A stretch of 35,045 nt of DNA from Thermoplasmata archaeon (GTDB lineage: Archaea; Thermoplasmatota; Thermoplasmata; Sysuiplasmatales; Sysuiplasmataceae): contig JAJZXY010000018.1 in the NCBI GenBank assembly GCA_021806165.1, positions 1 to 35,045 on the forward strand. Direction: 5' to 3'. The notes under the pieces are model-generated. The model made no database searches. It was not told the origin of the DNA and was given only the letters and a program-made list of their open reading frames with translations. Positions 1-7,398 of the stretch are shown here, one piece after another. The position numbers and the translations under genes are program-made. Numbering within the stretch: position 1 is the stretch's first letter; every line of letters begins with the position of its first letter.

Positions 1-70
1 TTCCGCGGCTCCATTTTTCAAGCTGCAGCCGTTCCTCGGGTGTGACTGTGATAGATACAGCTTTGCGCAC
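1..70 (-). CDS. IS630-type transposase, N-terminal fragment cut by window edge
   Basis: Only the first 23 codons lie in the window. The reading begins at a GTG (68-70) and gives MRKAVSITVTPEERLQLEKW followed by SRG. This matches the usual beginning of IS630-family transposases: a short basic start, then an 'I-T-L-T-x-E-E-R-x-x-L-E-x-W-x-R-G' helix that opens the helix-turn-helix DNA-binding domain. A TATA-like AT stretch at 91-99 (read on the minus strand) lies about 25 nt upstream, which would give a leaderless transcript starting at this GTG. The catalytic DDE domain would lie left of the window, so it is unknown whether the element is intact. The family call rests on a short segment. Confidence 0.5.
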   Translation of the reverse strand, partial: MRKAVSITVTPEERLQLEKWSRG

Positions 71-163
71 GACACCTGACTGGCATGAAGATATATAACA
101 CTAGCTATTTGTGTAACAGCACACTAGAGTGATGACTGCTGCATTTCCGCACCAAGGGTCGCG

Positions 164-198
164 TTCCATGTCTGACCGGAAAGGCCGGTCTCATGGAA
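164..198. repeat. strong two-part hairpin
   Basis: The outer arms TTCCATG (164-170) and CATGGAA (192-198) pair perfectly. The inner arms GACCGG (174-179) and CCGGTC (185-190) also pair perfectly around a 5-nt loop. A small asymmetric bulge separates the two stems. The structure sits between the transposase start and the 3' end of the broken pdxA gene. It could be a terminator-like structure or the end of a mobile element. Confidence 0.6.
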
Positions 199-258
199 TG
201 TCACAACATAAGCTATCCGGGCAAATGGGACAGTGATTGAAACACCGGAGCCTGACCG

Positions 259-1237
259 TCAGATTCCCGCAGGTGACGCTGGGGGTCCACCCCTGGATGG
301 TGCTGACGGCACATAAGCATATGCCCCATCCTGCTCCCCGAAGCCAATGCTGCTGTTGGTTGATAAGATGTTTGTGGGGGCAAGCCTTACTCCCCAGGCG
401 GTGCCCACGGGGTGGCCGATGTTCATGTCCGCCGTCCTGTAGAAATCGAATCTTTTCAGAGCCCCATGTGCCTGGTCGTGGTACAGGGAAAGGGCTATGT
501 CTTATGCGCTGTTCAGAGTATTGCGGTGGACAACATCCGCAGGGACTGGCCATGTGACATTCAGTTCCCCCGAGGCATCCTCTATTACGGGTGCAATCAC
601 CTTTATCTCGGTGTCGCAGGGGAGTTCCCCATCAACGCCGTGCGGGTTCAGTGCTGCCACTGCGATGCGTCTCTGTTTGAATCCCAGGACCTGAGAGCAC
701 TGTCTGAAAGCCTGATGAACTTCAGCACATTATCCCTTGTGACAAGATTGAGCGCTTCCGTGATGGGGAGTTGCCTGGTCAGCAGGACGGTCCTCAGGGT
801 CTGCAGTCCGTAGATCACCGTTACATCCTTTGAGGATGTGAAAGAGCTAAGCATGGATATGTGGTCCCAGAAGGTGGAGCCTGCAAGTGCAATCGCTTCC
901 GTGTGGACAGGCGCGGTGCACATGCCGTCGATCTTCCCCACCCCTGCAATCGAGGCACCAACCCCCATTGTCCTGAGGGAGAGGAGTCCTGTCTCCTATG
1001 CGCTCACACCAAGCTTCATGCTGTCGAAAGTGAGGTTGCCTGAAGGTATGTCGGCAAACTCCACATCCTCCAGCCGTCCAATGTCCAGCCCAAACCTGGC
1101 CGCAGTGTGCCTGAATATCTCATTGTTCCCTATCAGCACGATCCTTTCCAGCGGGAAGCTCGCATTGAGAAGCGCCTTGGTCATTATCTCATATCCTTTG
1201 CCAGCGGGATCCCCATTGTAATGCCTGTTCTTGACAA
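259..1237 (-). pseudogene. pdxA: pdxA-family dehydrogenase (4-hydroxythreonine-4-phosphate / 4-phosphothreonate type), broken
   Basis: Conceptual reading across three frames rebuilds a protein of the normal family length of about 325 residues. Landmarks in order are: the N-terminal GDPAGKGYEI motif, CTAPVHTEAIALAG (the family's T-A-P-I-x-K-E-A-L-x-x-A-G), DHISML, the RIAVAALNPHG motif (family A-x-L-N-P-H), PVPADVV, and SLYHDQAH. In the intact enzyme three histidines bind the metal. Two are visible (in DHISML and YHDQ), while the middle one (family T-T-H-x-P-L) reads TRQLPI. Lesions are a frameshift in the G run near 1214, TAG at 996-998, a frameshift near 650-680, and TAA at 502-504. The C-terminal part after GTAW no longer follows the family. 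A TTG at 1235-1237 is the likely old start. The gene cannot give a working enzyme. Confidence 0.8.
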
Positions 1238-1342
1238 ACTTTTACTTCCCTGTCACCGTCACCGGCTATGATTCATACTGCTAAAGAACCCACAGACATT
1301 ACCTGCCTGTTTTTCCAATACACGGCACCGCCATAGGACGGC

Positions 1343-1354
1343 TATATCTTTTTA
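1343..1354 (+). promoter_or_regulatory. TATA box of the glyoxalase-fold gene
   Basis: The sequence tatatcttttta precedes the first plausible start codon (GTG 1381) by about 27 nt, the usual distance for an archaeal promoter with a very short leader. Confidence 0.6.
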
Positions 1355-1389
1355 ACCAGACCGGGGCTACTTGCAATGGAGTGAATGGA

Positions 1390-1770
1390 ATGGAAGCGAA
1401 ATTCGTCTATACGGGCATTAGGGTCAGGGACATGGACAGGGCAATAGCCTTCTACACTGGTGTCCTGGGCATGAAGCTCACAGGGAGGCAGAGAATCGAG
1501 GTTGCCAGCGGGGAAGTGGCAAACCTGGTCAGCGAGGAGGGTGGCCACGAGCTTGAGCTGAACTGCTATGACAAGGGAAGCAAGTTCGACACACCATACA
1601 CCCCAGGTGAGGGGCTGGACCATCTGGCATTCAGCGTCCCCGACCTGGATAAGGCGGAGGAAGAGCTCAAGAGGCTTGGACACAGGGTCGTTGAGGTGCT
1701 GGACACAGGCAAGAGCAGATGGTTCTACATAGAGGACCCCGACGGCAATTACATCGAGTTCCTGGGGTGA
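1390..1770 (+). CDS. Glyoxalase/bleomycin-resistance fold (VOC family) protein, lactoylglutathione-lyase-like
   Basis: This is a 126-residue vicinal-oxygen-chelate protein with the typical start (YTGIRVRDMDRAIAFYTGVLG) and end (IEDPDGNYIEFLG). It contains two beta-alpha-beta-beta-beta units. Candidate metal ligands are E55 (in HELEL), H78 (in LDHLAF) and E123 (in YIEFLG). The first family ligand, often His in 'HxxLRV', is Thr here (YTGIRV), so methylglyoxal chemistry is not assured. The start could be ATG 1390 or in-frame GTG 1381, and the TATA box at 1343-1354 fits either with a short leader. The next gene begins 6 nt after the stop, so the two are probably co-transcribed. A role in detoxifying reactive aldehydes is a family-level inference. 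Confidence 0.85.
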   Translation: MEAKFVYTGIRVRDMDRAIAFYTGVLGMKLTGRQRIEVASGEVANLVSEEGGHELELNCYDKGSKFDTPYTPGEGLDHLAFSVPDLDKAEEELKRLGHRVVEVLDTGKSRWFYIEDPDGNYIEFLG

Positions 1771-1776
1771 GCACCA

Positions 1777-2304
1777 GTGATTGGCGGGCTGGAAGCGGCT
1801 GGTCCCTTCCCTGGACTTGAGAAGGAAATGGCGCTCTTCGGGCAGTTTGTTGGAGACTGGGAAATTGTAGAGGACCGTTTCATAGCCGGTGAGCACAGCG
1901 GCCTTGTGCTGAAGGGAGAGCTGCACTGGGGCTGGATCCTCGGCGGCCGCGCGACGCAGGATGTCTGGATAATGCGCGGGGTGGCCGGGAAGAAGGAGAT
2001 TGCGGGAAGCACCGTCAGGTTCTACGACAGCCGGACTGGCGACTGGCAGAGCATCTGGATCGCCCCGTCAAGGGGGGAGGCCAGGAGTTTCAGGGCGCGC
2101 AGGGAGGGTGAGAGCATAATCCTCGATGGCGGCGGCAGGGAAACGCCGGAGAGGTGGATATTCTACGACATAGGCAGGGATGAATTCAGGTGGAGGGCGG
2201 AGGAGCAGCCCGCAGGGGACGGTGAGTGGGTTGTTACCGAAGTCATGCAGATAAGGAGGATTAGGGGAGGAGCATCCACCGGCAAGGCGCCAGATTCGCT
2301 ATAA
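1777..2304 (+). CDS. Lipocalin-like beta-barrel protein (DUF1579-like), function unknown
   Basis: This 175-residue soluble protein starts with GTG, directly behind the glyoxalase-fold gene. The pattern FVGDWEI near residue 26, then LGGRATQDVWIM, VRFYDSRTGDWQSIWI, and RWIFYDIGRDEFRWRAE resembles DUF1579 and related calycin-type proteins. Those proteins begin with 'G-x-W' and carry repeated W-containing strands. The sequence shows no signal peptide and no membrane segment. Family members have no agreed reaction. Co-transcription with a VOC-fold protein suggests a shared small-molecule role, but nothing in the sequence names the ligand. The fold call is moderate and the gene call is strong. Confidence 0.7.
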   Translation: MIGGLEAAGPFPGLEKEMALFGQFVGDWEIVEDRFIAGEHSGLVLKGELHWGWILGGRATQDVWIMRGVAGKKEIAGSTVRFYDSRTGDWQSIWIAPSRGEARSFRARREGESIILDGGGRETPERWIFYDIGRDEFRWRAEEQPAGDGEWVVTEVMQIRRIRGGASTGKAPDSL

Positions 2305-2334
2305 AATCAGGACGGCTCATATATTCGGCACCCT

Positions 2335-2344
2335 CGATTTATAC
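2335..2344 (+). promoter_or_regulatory. TATA box of the broken cydA gene
   Basis: The sequence gatttatacg lies about 40 nt before ATG 2380. The promoter still looks intact although the gene behind it is broken. Confidence 0.4.
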
Positions 2345-2379
2345 GGCTGGGGCGTAGAAGTCGTTGCAGGTGCCGGCCA

Positions 2380-3667
2380 ATGGCAATTCCCATGGTTGAT
2401 TTCGACAGGTTTCTGTTCGCTTTCACGATAGGGTAGCATATTCTCCTTGTTTCCTTAAGCATAACACTTTCCATACTCATTTCCATAGCCGAATTCCTCT
2501 CAGTCCGCTATGTCGACGCCTACTACGGCGCGCTTGCCAGGCGCCTCCTGAGGGTGTTTGTTGTATCGTTCGGCGTCGGCACTGCAAGCGGCGTGGTTAT
2601 GGCGGTAGAGCTGGTCAGTCTGTTTCCTGGATTCATGACGCTTGTCTCCCAGACAGGCGTGATTGCCATATTCTACGTCGAGATATTCGCATTCTTCGCC
2701 GAAACCATCTTCCTGGTTGTCTATGCCTACTACTGGAGCTCGTTCAGGGGGAAGTATACACACTGGCTCCTGAGCCTGCCCATCGTTGGAGGGACACTCC
2801 TCTCGGGGTGCTGATAACGATGGTCAATGCATGGATGAACACTCCAAACGGCTTCAACATAGCCACATACCTTGCAACTGGCCAGATTAACGATGTCAAC
2901 CCGTGGGCACCATTCCTGACCGTGTCCACCGGGGCGGAGGTCTTCCATGTCATTTCCATGGTGGTGCTTACGGGCGCCATGCTGATAGGCGGATACTTCG
3001 CATACCGCTACATGAAGGGGAAGGGGGAGGATGAGAGGAAGCTCTTCCTCAAGGGTCTGAAGCTGACCACTGCCATCTCCTTCGTATTCATCATACTCAC
3101 TATAGTCTCAGGAATCAACGAAATAACGACGCTGTGGTGCAACAGCCGCTGAAATATGCCGCAGTAGAGCTGAATCCGGACCCGGGCAGCGGTCTCTCCG
3201 AGCACATATTCGGCTCACTAGTAGGCGGGCAGGTTGTCGGCGGACTCGAGATTCCAGACCTCCAGGGCTACCTGGTGAAGCTTGAGACTGGCATAACCAG
3301 CCTGCCCGGGCTCTCCCAGTTCCCACAGTCGCAGTGGCCGCCGCTCATCATACACACTACATTCGACACGATGGTCATTTCGGCATTAATCATGCGCCTC
3401 TTCCTCTTCGTATTCACAGGCCTGTGGGTTCTCGGCAGGAGGCCATACGACAACAGGCTGATGTCATTCGGAATACAGTTCTTCGCCCCCTTCACACTCC
3501 AAATCATGGAGCTCGGCTGGGTTACAGACGAGCTTGGAAGGCAGCCGTGGATTGTATACAACGTCATGACGGTGAGCGAGGCTGCCAACTACAGCAGCTA
3601 ACTCTTCACGCTTCTCACAGGGCTTGTTGTTATCAGGGTGGTCTCAGGGATAGTAAGCGGCAGGGGA
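2380..3667 (+). pseudogene. cydA: Cytochrome bd ubiquinol oxidase subunit I, broken
   Basis: The combined frames rebuild a CydA of about 430 residues. It has the N-terminal heme helix (FAFTIG-stop-HILLV, where the His is the usual heme ligand), 'NAWMNTPNGF' (family N-x-W-M-x-x-P), QQPLKYAAVE (family K-L-A-A-x-E, the quinol-binding Lys and Glu), and ELGRQPWIVY (family G-R-Q-P-W). Lesions are TAG at 2434-2436, a lost G near 2807 in the run before VLITMVNAW, a frameshift near 3130, and TAA at 3599-3601. ATG 2380 and ATG 2392 are both in frame as starts. An active enzyme would reduce oxygen to water in the membrane using quinol. As written it cannot be made whole. The quinol-site residues are still conserved, so the decay appears recent. 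Confidence 0.85.
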
Positions 3668-4203
3668 GTGGACCTTGTCAACTACTCATTCTCACTTGAG
3701 CGGTGGATAACAGACCCTGCGAGCATCCTCTACGTTGCAGGAGTACTGGTGACAGTGATAGGGCTGGCGCCTGTCTTCTACGGGATGGAGGAGCTGAGGA
3801 AGCTGGCTGCGCCGCTTACGGCTGCGGGCATAATAATGTCCTCCCTCTCCTCTGCCTCTATTCGGTCCCGTTCATATCCCCGCTGTTCATACTTCCCGTG
3901 GCGCTCACAATACTTCCTCCTGTCCTCTATGCCTGGAGGAGGACAGCACCCATCGTGAGCAACAAACTGGTGTTCTGCCTGATGGCGACTGTCATAATAT
4001 TCTCACTGAACTATCTCGTCTACCCTACAGCGTTCGGCGGAACGCTTCCTGTCGACTCGGTGACTGCGACAGGGGCAATGGCGGATGCATTCATTGTGCT
4101 TTCGATCGCGGGAGCGGTGATCATCGGGCTGCTGATGACACTCTACCTGCTGGCTGTGAGAAACTTCAAGAATAGACCTCGACCATCAGAGCACGCTGCC
4201 TGA
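3668..4203 (+). pseudogene. cydB: CydB-like second subunit of the bd oxidase, broken
   Basis: This follows directly behind cydA. A GTG at 3668 opens a frame with a membrane segment (ASILYVAGVLVTVIGLAPVF). After a shift near 3835-3840 another frame continues with four more hydrophobic stretches: SVPFISPLFILPVAL, VFCLMATVIIFSLNYL, AFIVLSIAGAVIIG and LLMTLYLLAV. The phrase VDSVTATGAMADAF resembles the family's conserved S-x-T-x-x-A region before the last helix. At about 178 codons it is roughly half the length of a bacterial CydB, so it may be a short archaeal form or may have lost sequence. The assignment rests on position behind cydA and hydrophobic pattern more than on catalytic residues. Confidence 0.55.
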
Positions 4204-4205
4204 AT

Positions 4206-4892
4206 TCAGGTCATGTAGGAGATGAAAAGTTCAGCCAGCCCGGCAAGCCTGTAGTTCTGTAGGTTGCCGTTTCCAACTGCGAGTGTGAACGCATAGGAAC
4301 CCACATGCCCGACGACCAGCTGGATTGTGGAACCGAGGGAGTCAACGTGTATGATCGAGAAGACAGACTTCCCGTAGGTGATATAGAGCATGTTGGATGA
4401 ACCAGGCACCGGGGCGAGGCTGAGGCTGCCGAAGAGCTGTGAACTGTAGAAGCCCGAGGTACTGCCGCTGCCGTTGAACAGACACTCCACCGCATAGATG
4501 TAGGGGGTGCCGGGCGCCATGTTCACAGAGTTGTTTGTATATATTGCTGTCCTCGTCTCCAGCAGGCCGAACTCCTGCGGTATTGCAGGGGCCGTCATAT
4601 TGAATGTGACGCTGCCTGTCTGCAGGCAGGTGCTGGTAAGATTCTGGCTCGGTGAGCCGCTGAGGTATTCGCTCAGCACCTGGTTCGGTGGAAAGCCGAA
4701 CCAGTCCTGCCTGGGGTGCTCTGAGGCAGTGACATCGCTGCAGCTGACACAACCGGAAGAGGCAGGATTCTCTGCATTCGAATCAATATCCGGGGTGGAT
4801 ATAGTCAAGGACCGCCTCAGGAAATGAAATATGATAACCGGGGCTTTCGACAGTAATTTGTATACTGCGTGATTACAATCATTACCGGGCAT
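4206..4892 (-). CDS. Hypothetical surface-protein-like reading frame, probably 5'-truncated
   Basis: This open frame encodes 228 residues rich in Ser, Thr, Gly and Asn, with several N-x-S/T sites (NLT, NMT, NNS, NGS) as in archaeal surface glycoproteins. It has a CVSC pair near residue 49 and a beta-rich C-terminal half. No signal peptide is evident. Its ATG (4890-4892) is only 5 nt from the divergent methyltransferase start, so the first 30 residues would run through that gene's promoter. The real start may lie further in or may be lost; a TATA-like ctatatcc occurs near 4797-4804 on this strand. It has no recognisable family. It may be a remnant of a secreted protein. Confidence 0.4.
   Translation of the reverse strand: MPGNDCNHAVYKLLSKAPVIIFHFLRRSLTISTPDIDSNAENPASSGCVSCSDVTASEHPRQDWFGFPPNQVLSEYLSGSPSQNLTSTCLQTGSVTFNMTAPAIPQEFGLLETRTAIYTNNSVNMAPGTPYIYAVECLFNGSGSTSGFYSSQLFGSLSLAPVPGSSNMLYITYGKSVFSIIHVDSLGSTIQLVVGHVGSYAFTLAVGNGNLQNYRLAGLAELFISYMT
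4855..4864 (+). promoter_or_regulatory. TATA box of the methyltransferase gene
   Basis: The stretch aatttgtata lies about 38 nt before ATG 4898, so the leader would be at most about 10 nt. Confidence 0.45.
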
Positions 4893-4897
4893 CTGAC

Positions 4898-5680
4898 ATG
4901 ACAGCCGGACAGCTTACATATGAGGAATATATCGCGGGTGCTGAAAAATGGCAGTTCAGCGGCTGGGACTTTTCCTACCTTGAAGGTAGGATGGTGGATG
5001 CGCCGCTGCCCTGGGATTTTGCATCGCTGGTAAGGGGGAGGATGAGGGAGGATGCTCTCTTCCTTGACATGGGGACAGGGGGAGGGGAGTTTCTCGCCTC
5101 GCTCGCACCCCTCCCAAAGAGGACATACACCACGGAGGGCTACGGCCCGAACATGCAGGTGGCCCTCTCGAGGCTGTCACCGCTCGGAGTGGATGTGGTG
5201 AACACATGGTGCACAGACAACACGGCCTTGCAGCAGAAGGGGGATATGCCGTTCAGCGAAGGCTCATTTGACATCATTGCGGACAGGCATGAGGCTTTCA
5301 GGGCAGGCGAGGTGGCGAGGGTGCTGAAGCGCGGTGGAGTGTTCATGACACAGCAGGTGGAAAGCATATCCAAGCCTGAGCTCAACCAGGCGCTTGGCGT
5401 CCCCGTCCCGGAAGACCTGTGGAACCTGCGCACAGCGACAGGGCAGCTTGCAGATGCCGGTCTCGAAATAACCGCGGGAAGGGAGGCTGCTGTCCCCTCT
5501 GTCTTCATGGACATTGGCGCTGTGGTCTGCTACCTCAGGATGGTGGAGTGGCACATACCCGATTTCAGCGTCGGCAGGTATGACAGCGAGCTCAGAAGTA
5601 TTGACAGTGAAATCAGGCGGAACGGAGGCTTCAGGACAAGTGACAGGTATTTCCTGGTTGAGGCGACAAAGGGTGCATGA
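4898..5680 (+). CDS. Class I SAM-dependent methyltransferase
   Basis: This 260-residue Rossmann-fold methyltransferase has motif I at FLDMGTGGGE (residues 55-64), the glycine-rich loop that holds S-adenosylmethionine. An acidic residue at the end of strand 2 occurs in TTEGYGPN. The 'FDIIADRHEAF' segment is the usual motif IV region, and LKRGGVFMTQQV is the post-motif strand. The tail after residue 210 (VVCYLRMVEWHIPDFSV) resembles small-molecule methyltransferases of the type-11/12 group. The substrate cannot be told. The DUF167 gene begins 9 nt after its stop and is probably co-transcribed. Confidence 0.85.
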   Translation: MTAGQLTYEEYIAGAEKWQFSGWDFSYLEGRMVDAPLPWDFASLVRGRMREDALFLDMGTGGGEFLASLAPLPKRTYTTEGYGPNMQVALSRLSPLGVDVVNTWCTDNTALQQKGDMPFSEGSFDIIADRHEAFRAGEVARVLKRGGVFMTQQVESISKPELNQALGVPVPEDLWNLRTATGQLADAGLEITAGREAAVPSVFMDIGAVVCYLRMVEWHIPDFSVGRYDSELRSIDSEIRRNGGFRTSDRYFLVEATKGA

Positions 5681-5689
5681 GGCCGTTGA

Positions 5690-5926
5690 ATGGTGAAAAG
5701 GCGGATCATTCAGGTCAGGGTGACAGTCAATGCGCCGGCACCCTCTGTAAGGGAGGTGGCTGAAGGGAGGTATGAGGTCAGGGTAGACGAAAGGGCCGTG
5801 GCCGGAAAGGCAAACAGGAGGCTTGTCGAGATACTGGCGGCGCACTTTGGAGTGAGGAAGTCCGCCATAACAATAGTGGGAGGCCTGAGGTCGAGGGAGA
5901 AGAGGGTTGAGCTGGCTGAGGAGTGA
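5690..5926 (+). CDS. DUF167 / UPF0235 (YggU-like) protein
   Basis: This 78-residue protein has the whole family signature: a beta strand start (RIIQVRVTVNAPAP), the Y-E-V-R-V-D strand, the motif AVAGKANRRLVEILAAHFGV (family P-x-x-G-x-A-N-x-x-L), and ITIVGGLRSREKRVEL (family G-x-x-S-R-x-K-x-x-x-I). It lies directly behind the methyltransferase. The biochemical role of the family is not settled. On the opposite strand a membrane-protein frame (5710-6264) runs through almost the whole gene, so one of the two 3' ends must be wrong or the genes truly overlap. Confidence 0.9.
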   Translation: MVKRRIIQVRVTVNAPAPSVREVAEGRYEVRVDERAVAGKANRRLVEILAAHFGVRKSAITIVGGLRSREKRVELAEE

Positions 5927-6264
5927 GGCAGCTGCCTGCAGTGTGCTGCACCGTCTGCTCTGTTCCTCTTCCTGCGCCTGACCACTGTGGCTGCGGAGGC
6001 GATGACAGCAATGAGAACCACGCCCAATATGATATACAGCGTAATGCCAGCTAGGGGTGAGACGCCAGCCCCCGACGGAGCGGCCGCCGGAGCCTGGGCG
6101 GGCATTGTCTGCGCCGGTGAAGCTGTTCCCCCGGCCGAGGAAGCGGTGGAGTATGGAAGGGGAGACAGTGATGCTACCGCAATTGTTGAGAGCAGCAGCA
6201 GAACTGCAAGAATTAACGGAACAATACAATCAATCCTGAATCCAGCCTTCCCTTCCGTTGCCAT
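5710..6264 (-). CDS. Small membrane-anchored protein with signal peptide; C-terminal end uncertain
   Basis: The first 100 of 184 residues look real: a charged start, a signal or anchor helix (CIVPLILAVLLLLSTIAVAS), a Pro/Ala/Ser-rich linker near 45-68, a second hydrophobic helix (ITLYIILGVVLIAVIASAA), and a stop-transfer run VVRRRKRNR. This is the layout of small archaeal surface proteins. After that, the frame continues for about 75 low-complexity residues antisense to the DUF167 gene and ends at 5710. That tail has no features and may result from a lost stop or frameshift near 5940. Promoter-like AT repeats and a leader hairpin lie upstream. The function is unknown. Confidence 0.5.
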   Translation of the reverse strand: MATEGKAGFRIDCIVPLILAVLLLLSTIAVASLSPLPYSTASSAGGTASPAQTMPAQAPAAAPSGAGVSPLAGITLYIILGVVLIAVIASAATVVRRRKRNRADGAAHCRQLPHSSASSTLFSLDLRPPTIVMADFLTPKCAASISTSLLFAFPATALSSTLTSYLPSATSLTEGAGALTVTLT

Positions 6265-6338
6265 TGAAATGCACCTGTGATGTCATTTCTTTGCCGCTGC
6301 CGGGCAAAGGGACTATGTGCACTGGACATATCGCCGGC

Positions 6339-6360
6339 CCAGCGAACCTGCGGTCGCTGG
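6339..6360 (-). promoter_or_regulatory. hairpin in the leader of the small membrane-protein gene
   Basis: CCAGCGA (6339-6345) and TCGCTGG (6354-6360) form a perfect 7-bp stem with an 8-nt loop. It lies between the AT-rich promoter block at 6387-6408 and the ATG at 6264, so it would be near the 5' end of a leader of about 100 nt. Confidence 0.4.
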
Positions 6361-6386
6361 AAACGGTGCACAGTGGAATAGTTGGA

Positions 6387-6408
6387 TTATAAATATATCG
6401 TTATAAAT
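6387..6408. promoter_or_regulatory. AT-rich promoter block with direct repeat TTATAAAT
   Basis: TTATAAAT occurs at 6387-6394 and again at 6401-6408. The block can serve as a TATA box on either strand. On the minus strand it points to the membrane-protein gene. The plus-strand gene at 6535 has its own closer TATA box near 6500. Confidence 0.5.
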
Positions 6409-6534
6409 TTCAGCTGCCCGAAGGCAGCCCCGTTCCTGCGGCGCCCACTGCAGCGCTGGAGGACTAGACCAATGTTATCATGCATGCTGCCCTGCTGGTA
6501 AGTTTAATAAGCACTCCACCGGGATCACCTGTTC

Positions 6535-7092
6535 ATGGCAGCAAACATGCAGGGCGACCCGGAGTTCGCCAAATACACGGTTATGCCTGAAAAGGTCTTG
6601 GGCAAGGTGCAGCAGGTGCTTCAGCCCAACGAGGTAATTGAGTTTGCCCTCAGGGGCATAGGGGCAACACACAGCCAGGGAATGAATGTGCGCAGGGGAG
6701 ACCAGGGCACGCAGGTGGGGCATCCGTGGTTCCTTGTAACAAACAGAAGGCTTCTGCTCGCTTCCACAGGCCTGATGTCATTTGAGACAAGGTCTTTTAC
6801 ATGGGACCAGCTCAACTCGGTGGAGCTGCAGCAGGGCATAATGGATGACCATGTGGTCATAACAGGCATGTCCTCGACGGAAAACTGGACATTCTGGAAG
6901 AAGGTGCGCCCGCTGACGCTGCAGGCGGTGCAGCTTGCACAGAAGCTTATAGACCAGTCCAGGAACAGGCCCCAGCAGGCGGCCGCACCGGCTCAGGCGG
7001 ACCCTGTTGCAGAGCTCAAGATGCGTCTCGTCCGCGGCGAGATAACTGAAGAGCAGTACAACAAGATGCTCAGCATACTCAAGAGCAGCTGA
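6535..7092 (+). CDS. PH-like domain protein with C-terminal SHOCT domain
   Basis: Residues 20-140 of this 185-residue soluble protein form a bacterial-type PH domain. They include the phrases VLQPNEVIEFALRG, GHPWFLVTNRRLLLAST and SFTWDQLNSVELQQG, the pattern of YdbT/DUF304-like PH proteins. After a Pro/Gln/Ala-rich linker, the last 30 residues (AELKMRLVRGEITEEQYNKM) are a clear SHOCT domain, a short helical oligomerisation module found at the ends of many prokaryotic proteins. The sequence gtttaataag at 6499-6508 lies about 30 nt before the ATG and is a good TATA box, making the transcript nearly leaderless. The ligand and the role are unknown. Confidence 0.8.
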   Translation: MAANMQGDPEFAKYTVMPEKVLGKVQQVLQPNEVIEFALRGIGATHSQGMNVRRGDQGTQVGHPWFLVTNRRLLLASTGLMSFETRSFTWDQLNSVELQQGIMDDHVVITGMSSTENWTFWKKVRPLTLQAVQLAQKLIDQSRNRPQQAAAPAQADPVAELKMRLVRGEITEEQYNKMLSILKSS

Positions 7093-7101
7093 AACCGGAG
7101 G

Positions 7102-7398
7102 CTACTTCAGCCTGTGGAAATCCTTTACCCTTCCATCATTGTGGAACTTGATATAGAAGCTGAATTCATTCTTCCCGGACCGGGCGCTGCACTTCCTTCC
7201 CGTATTGTTGTTGCCCTGGATTTCTATGGAATCCACCGAAGACCACCCATTCTCCTTCTCGACCGAGGCAACCATGTTCTTGAAGGCGGCTGCACATATG
7301 TCGCAGCAGAAAACCATCCTCTCCCCCTCGACTTCATCCCGGTATTCACCCCATGTGGCATTGCAGAGTGCGCACCCTTCAGTGTTGTTTGTCTTCAA
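7102..7398 (-). CDS. Ta0938-family zinc-binding protein
   Basis: This protein of about 98 residues has a cysteine-rich N-terminal half (C9, C12, C31, C32, C35: CALC, then FCCDIC) and a basic beta-rich C-terminal half. It closely resembles the Thermoplasma protein Ta0938, a small zinc-binding protein known from structure work and largely confined to Thermoplasmata. I place the start at TTG 7396-7398 because a GGGGGAG ribosome site sits 5 nt before it; a longer ATG start at 7425 is possible. The gene overlaps the end of the haem-oxygenase-fold gene by about 20 nt in another frame, so the two are translated from one mRNA. The function is unknown. Confidence 0.75.
   Translation of the reverse strand: MKTNNTEGCALCNATWGEYRDEVEGERMVFCCDICAAAFKNMVASVEKENGWSSVDSIEIQGNNNTGRKCSARSGKNEFSFYIKFHNDGRVKDFHRLK

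Noticed and set aside
996-3601. In-frame TAG codons (996-998, 2434-2436, 16718-16720) as signs of pyrrolysine or other stop recoding
   Set aside because: TAA (502-504, 3599-3601) and TGA (23279-23281) interrupt the same class of genes, and frameshifts occur in all of them. Recoding of one codon cannot repair these genes, so mutation is the simpler reading.
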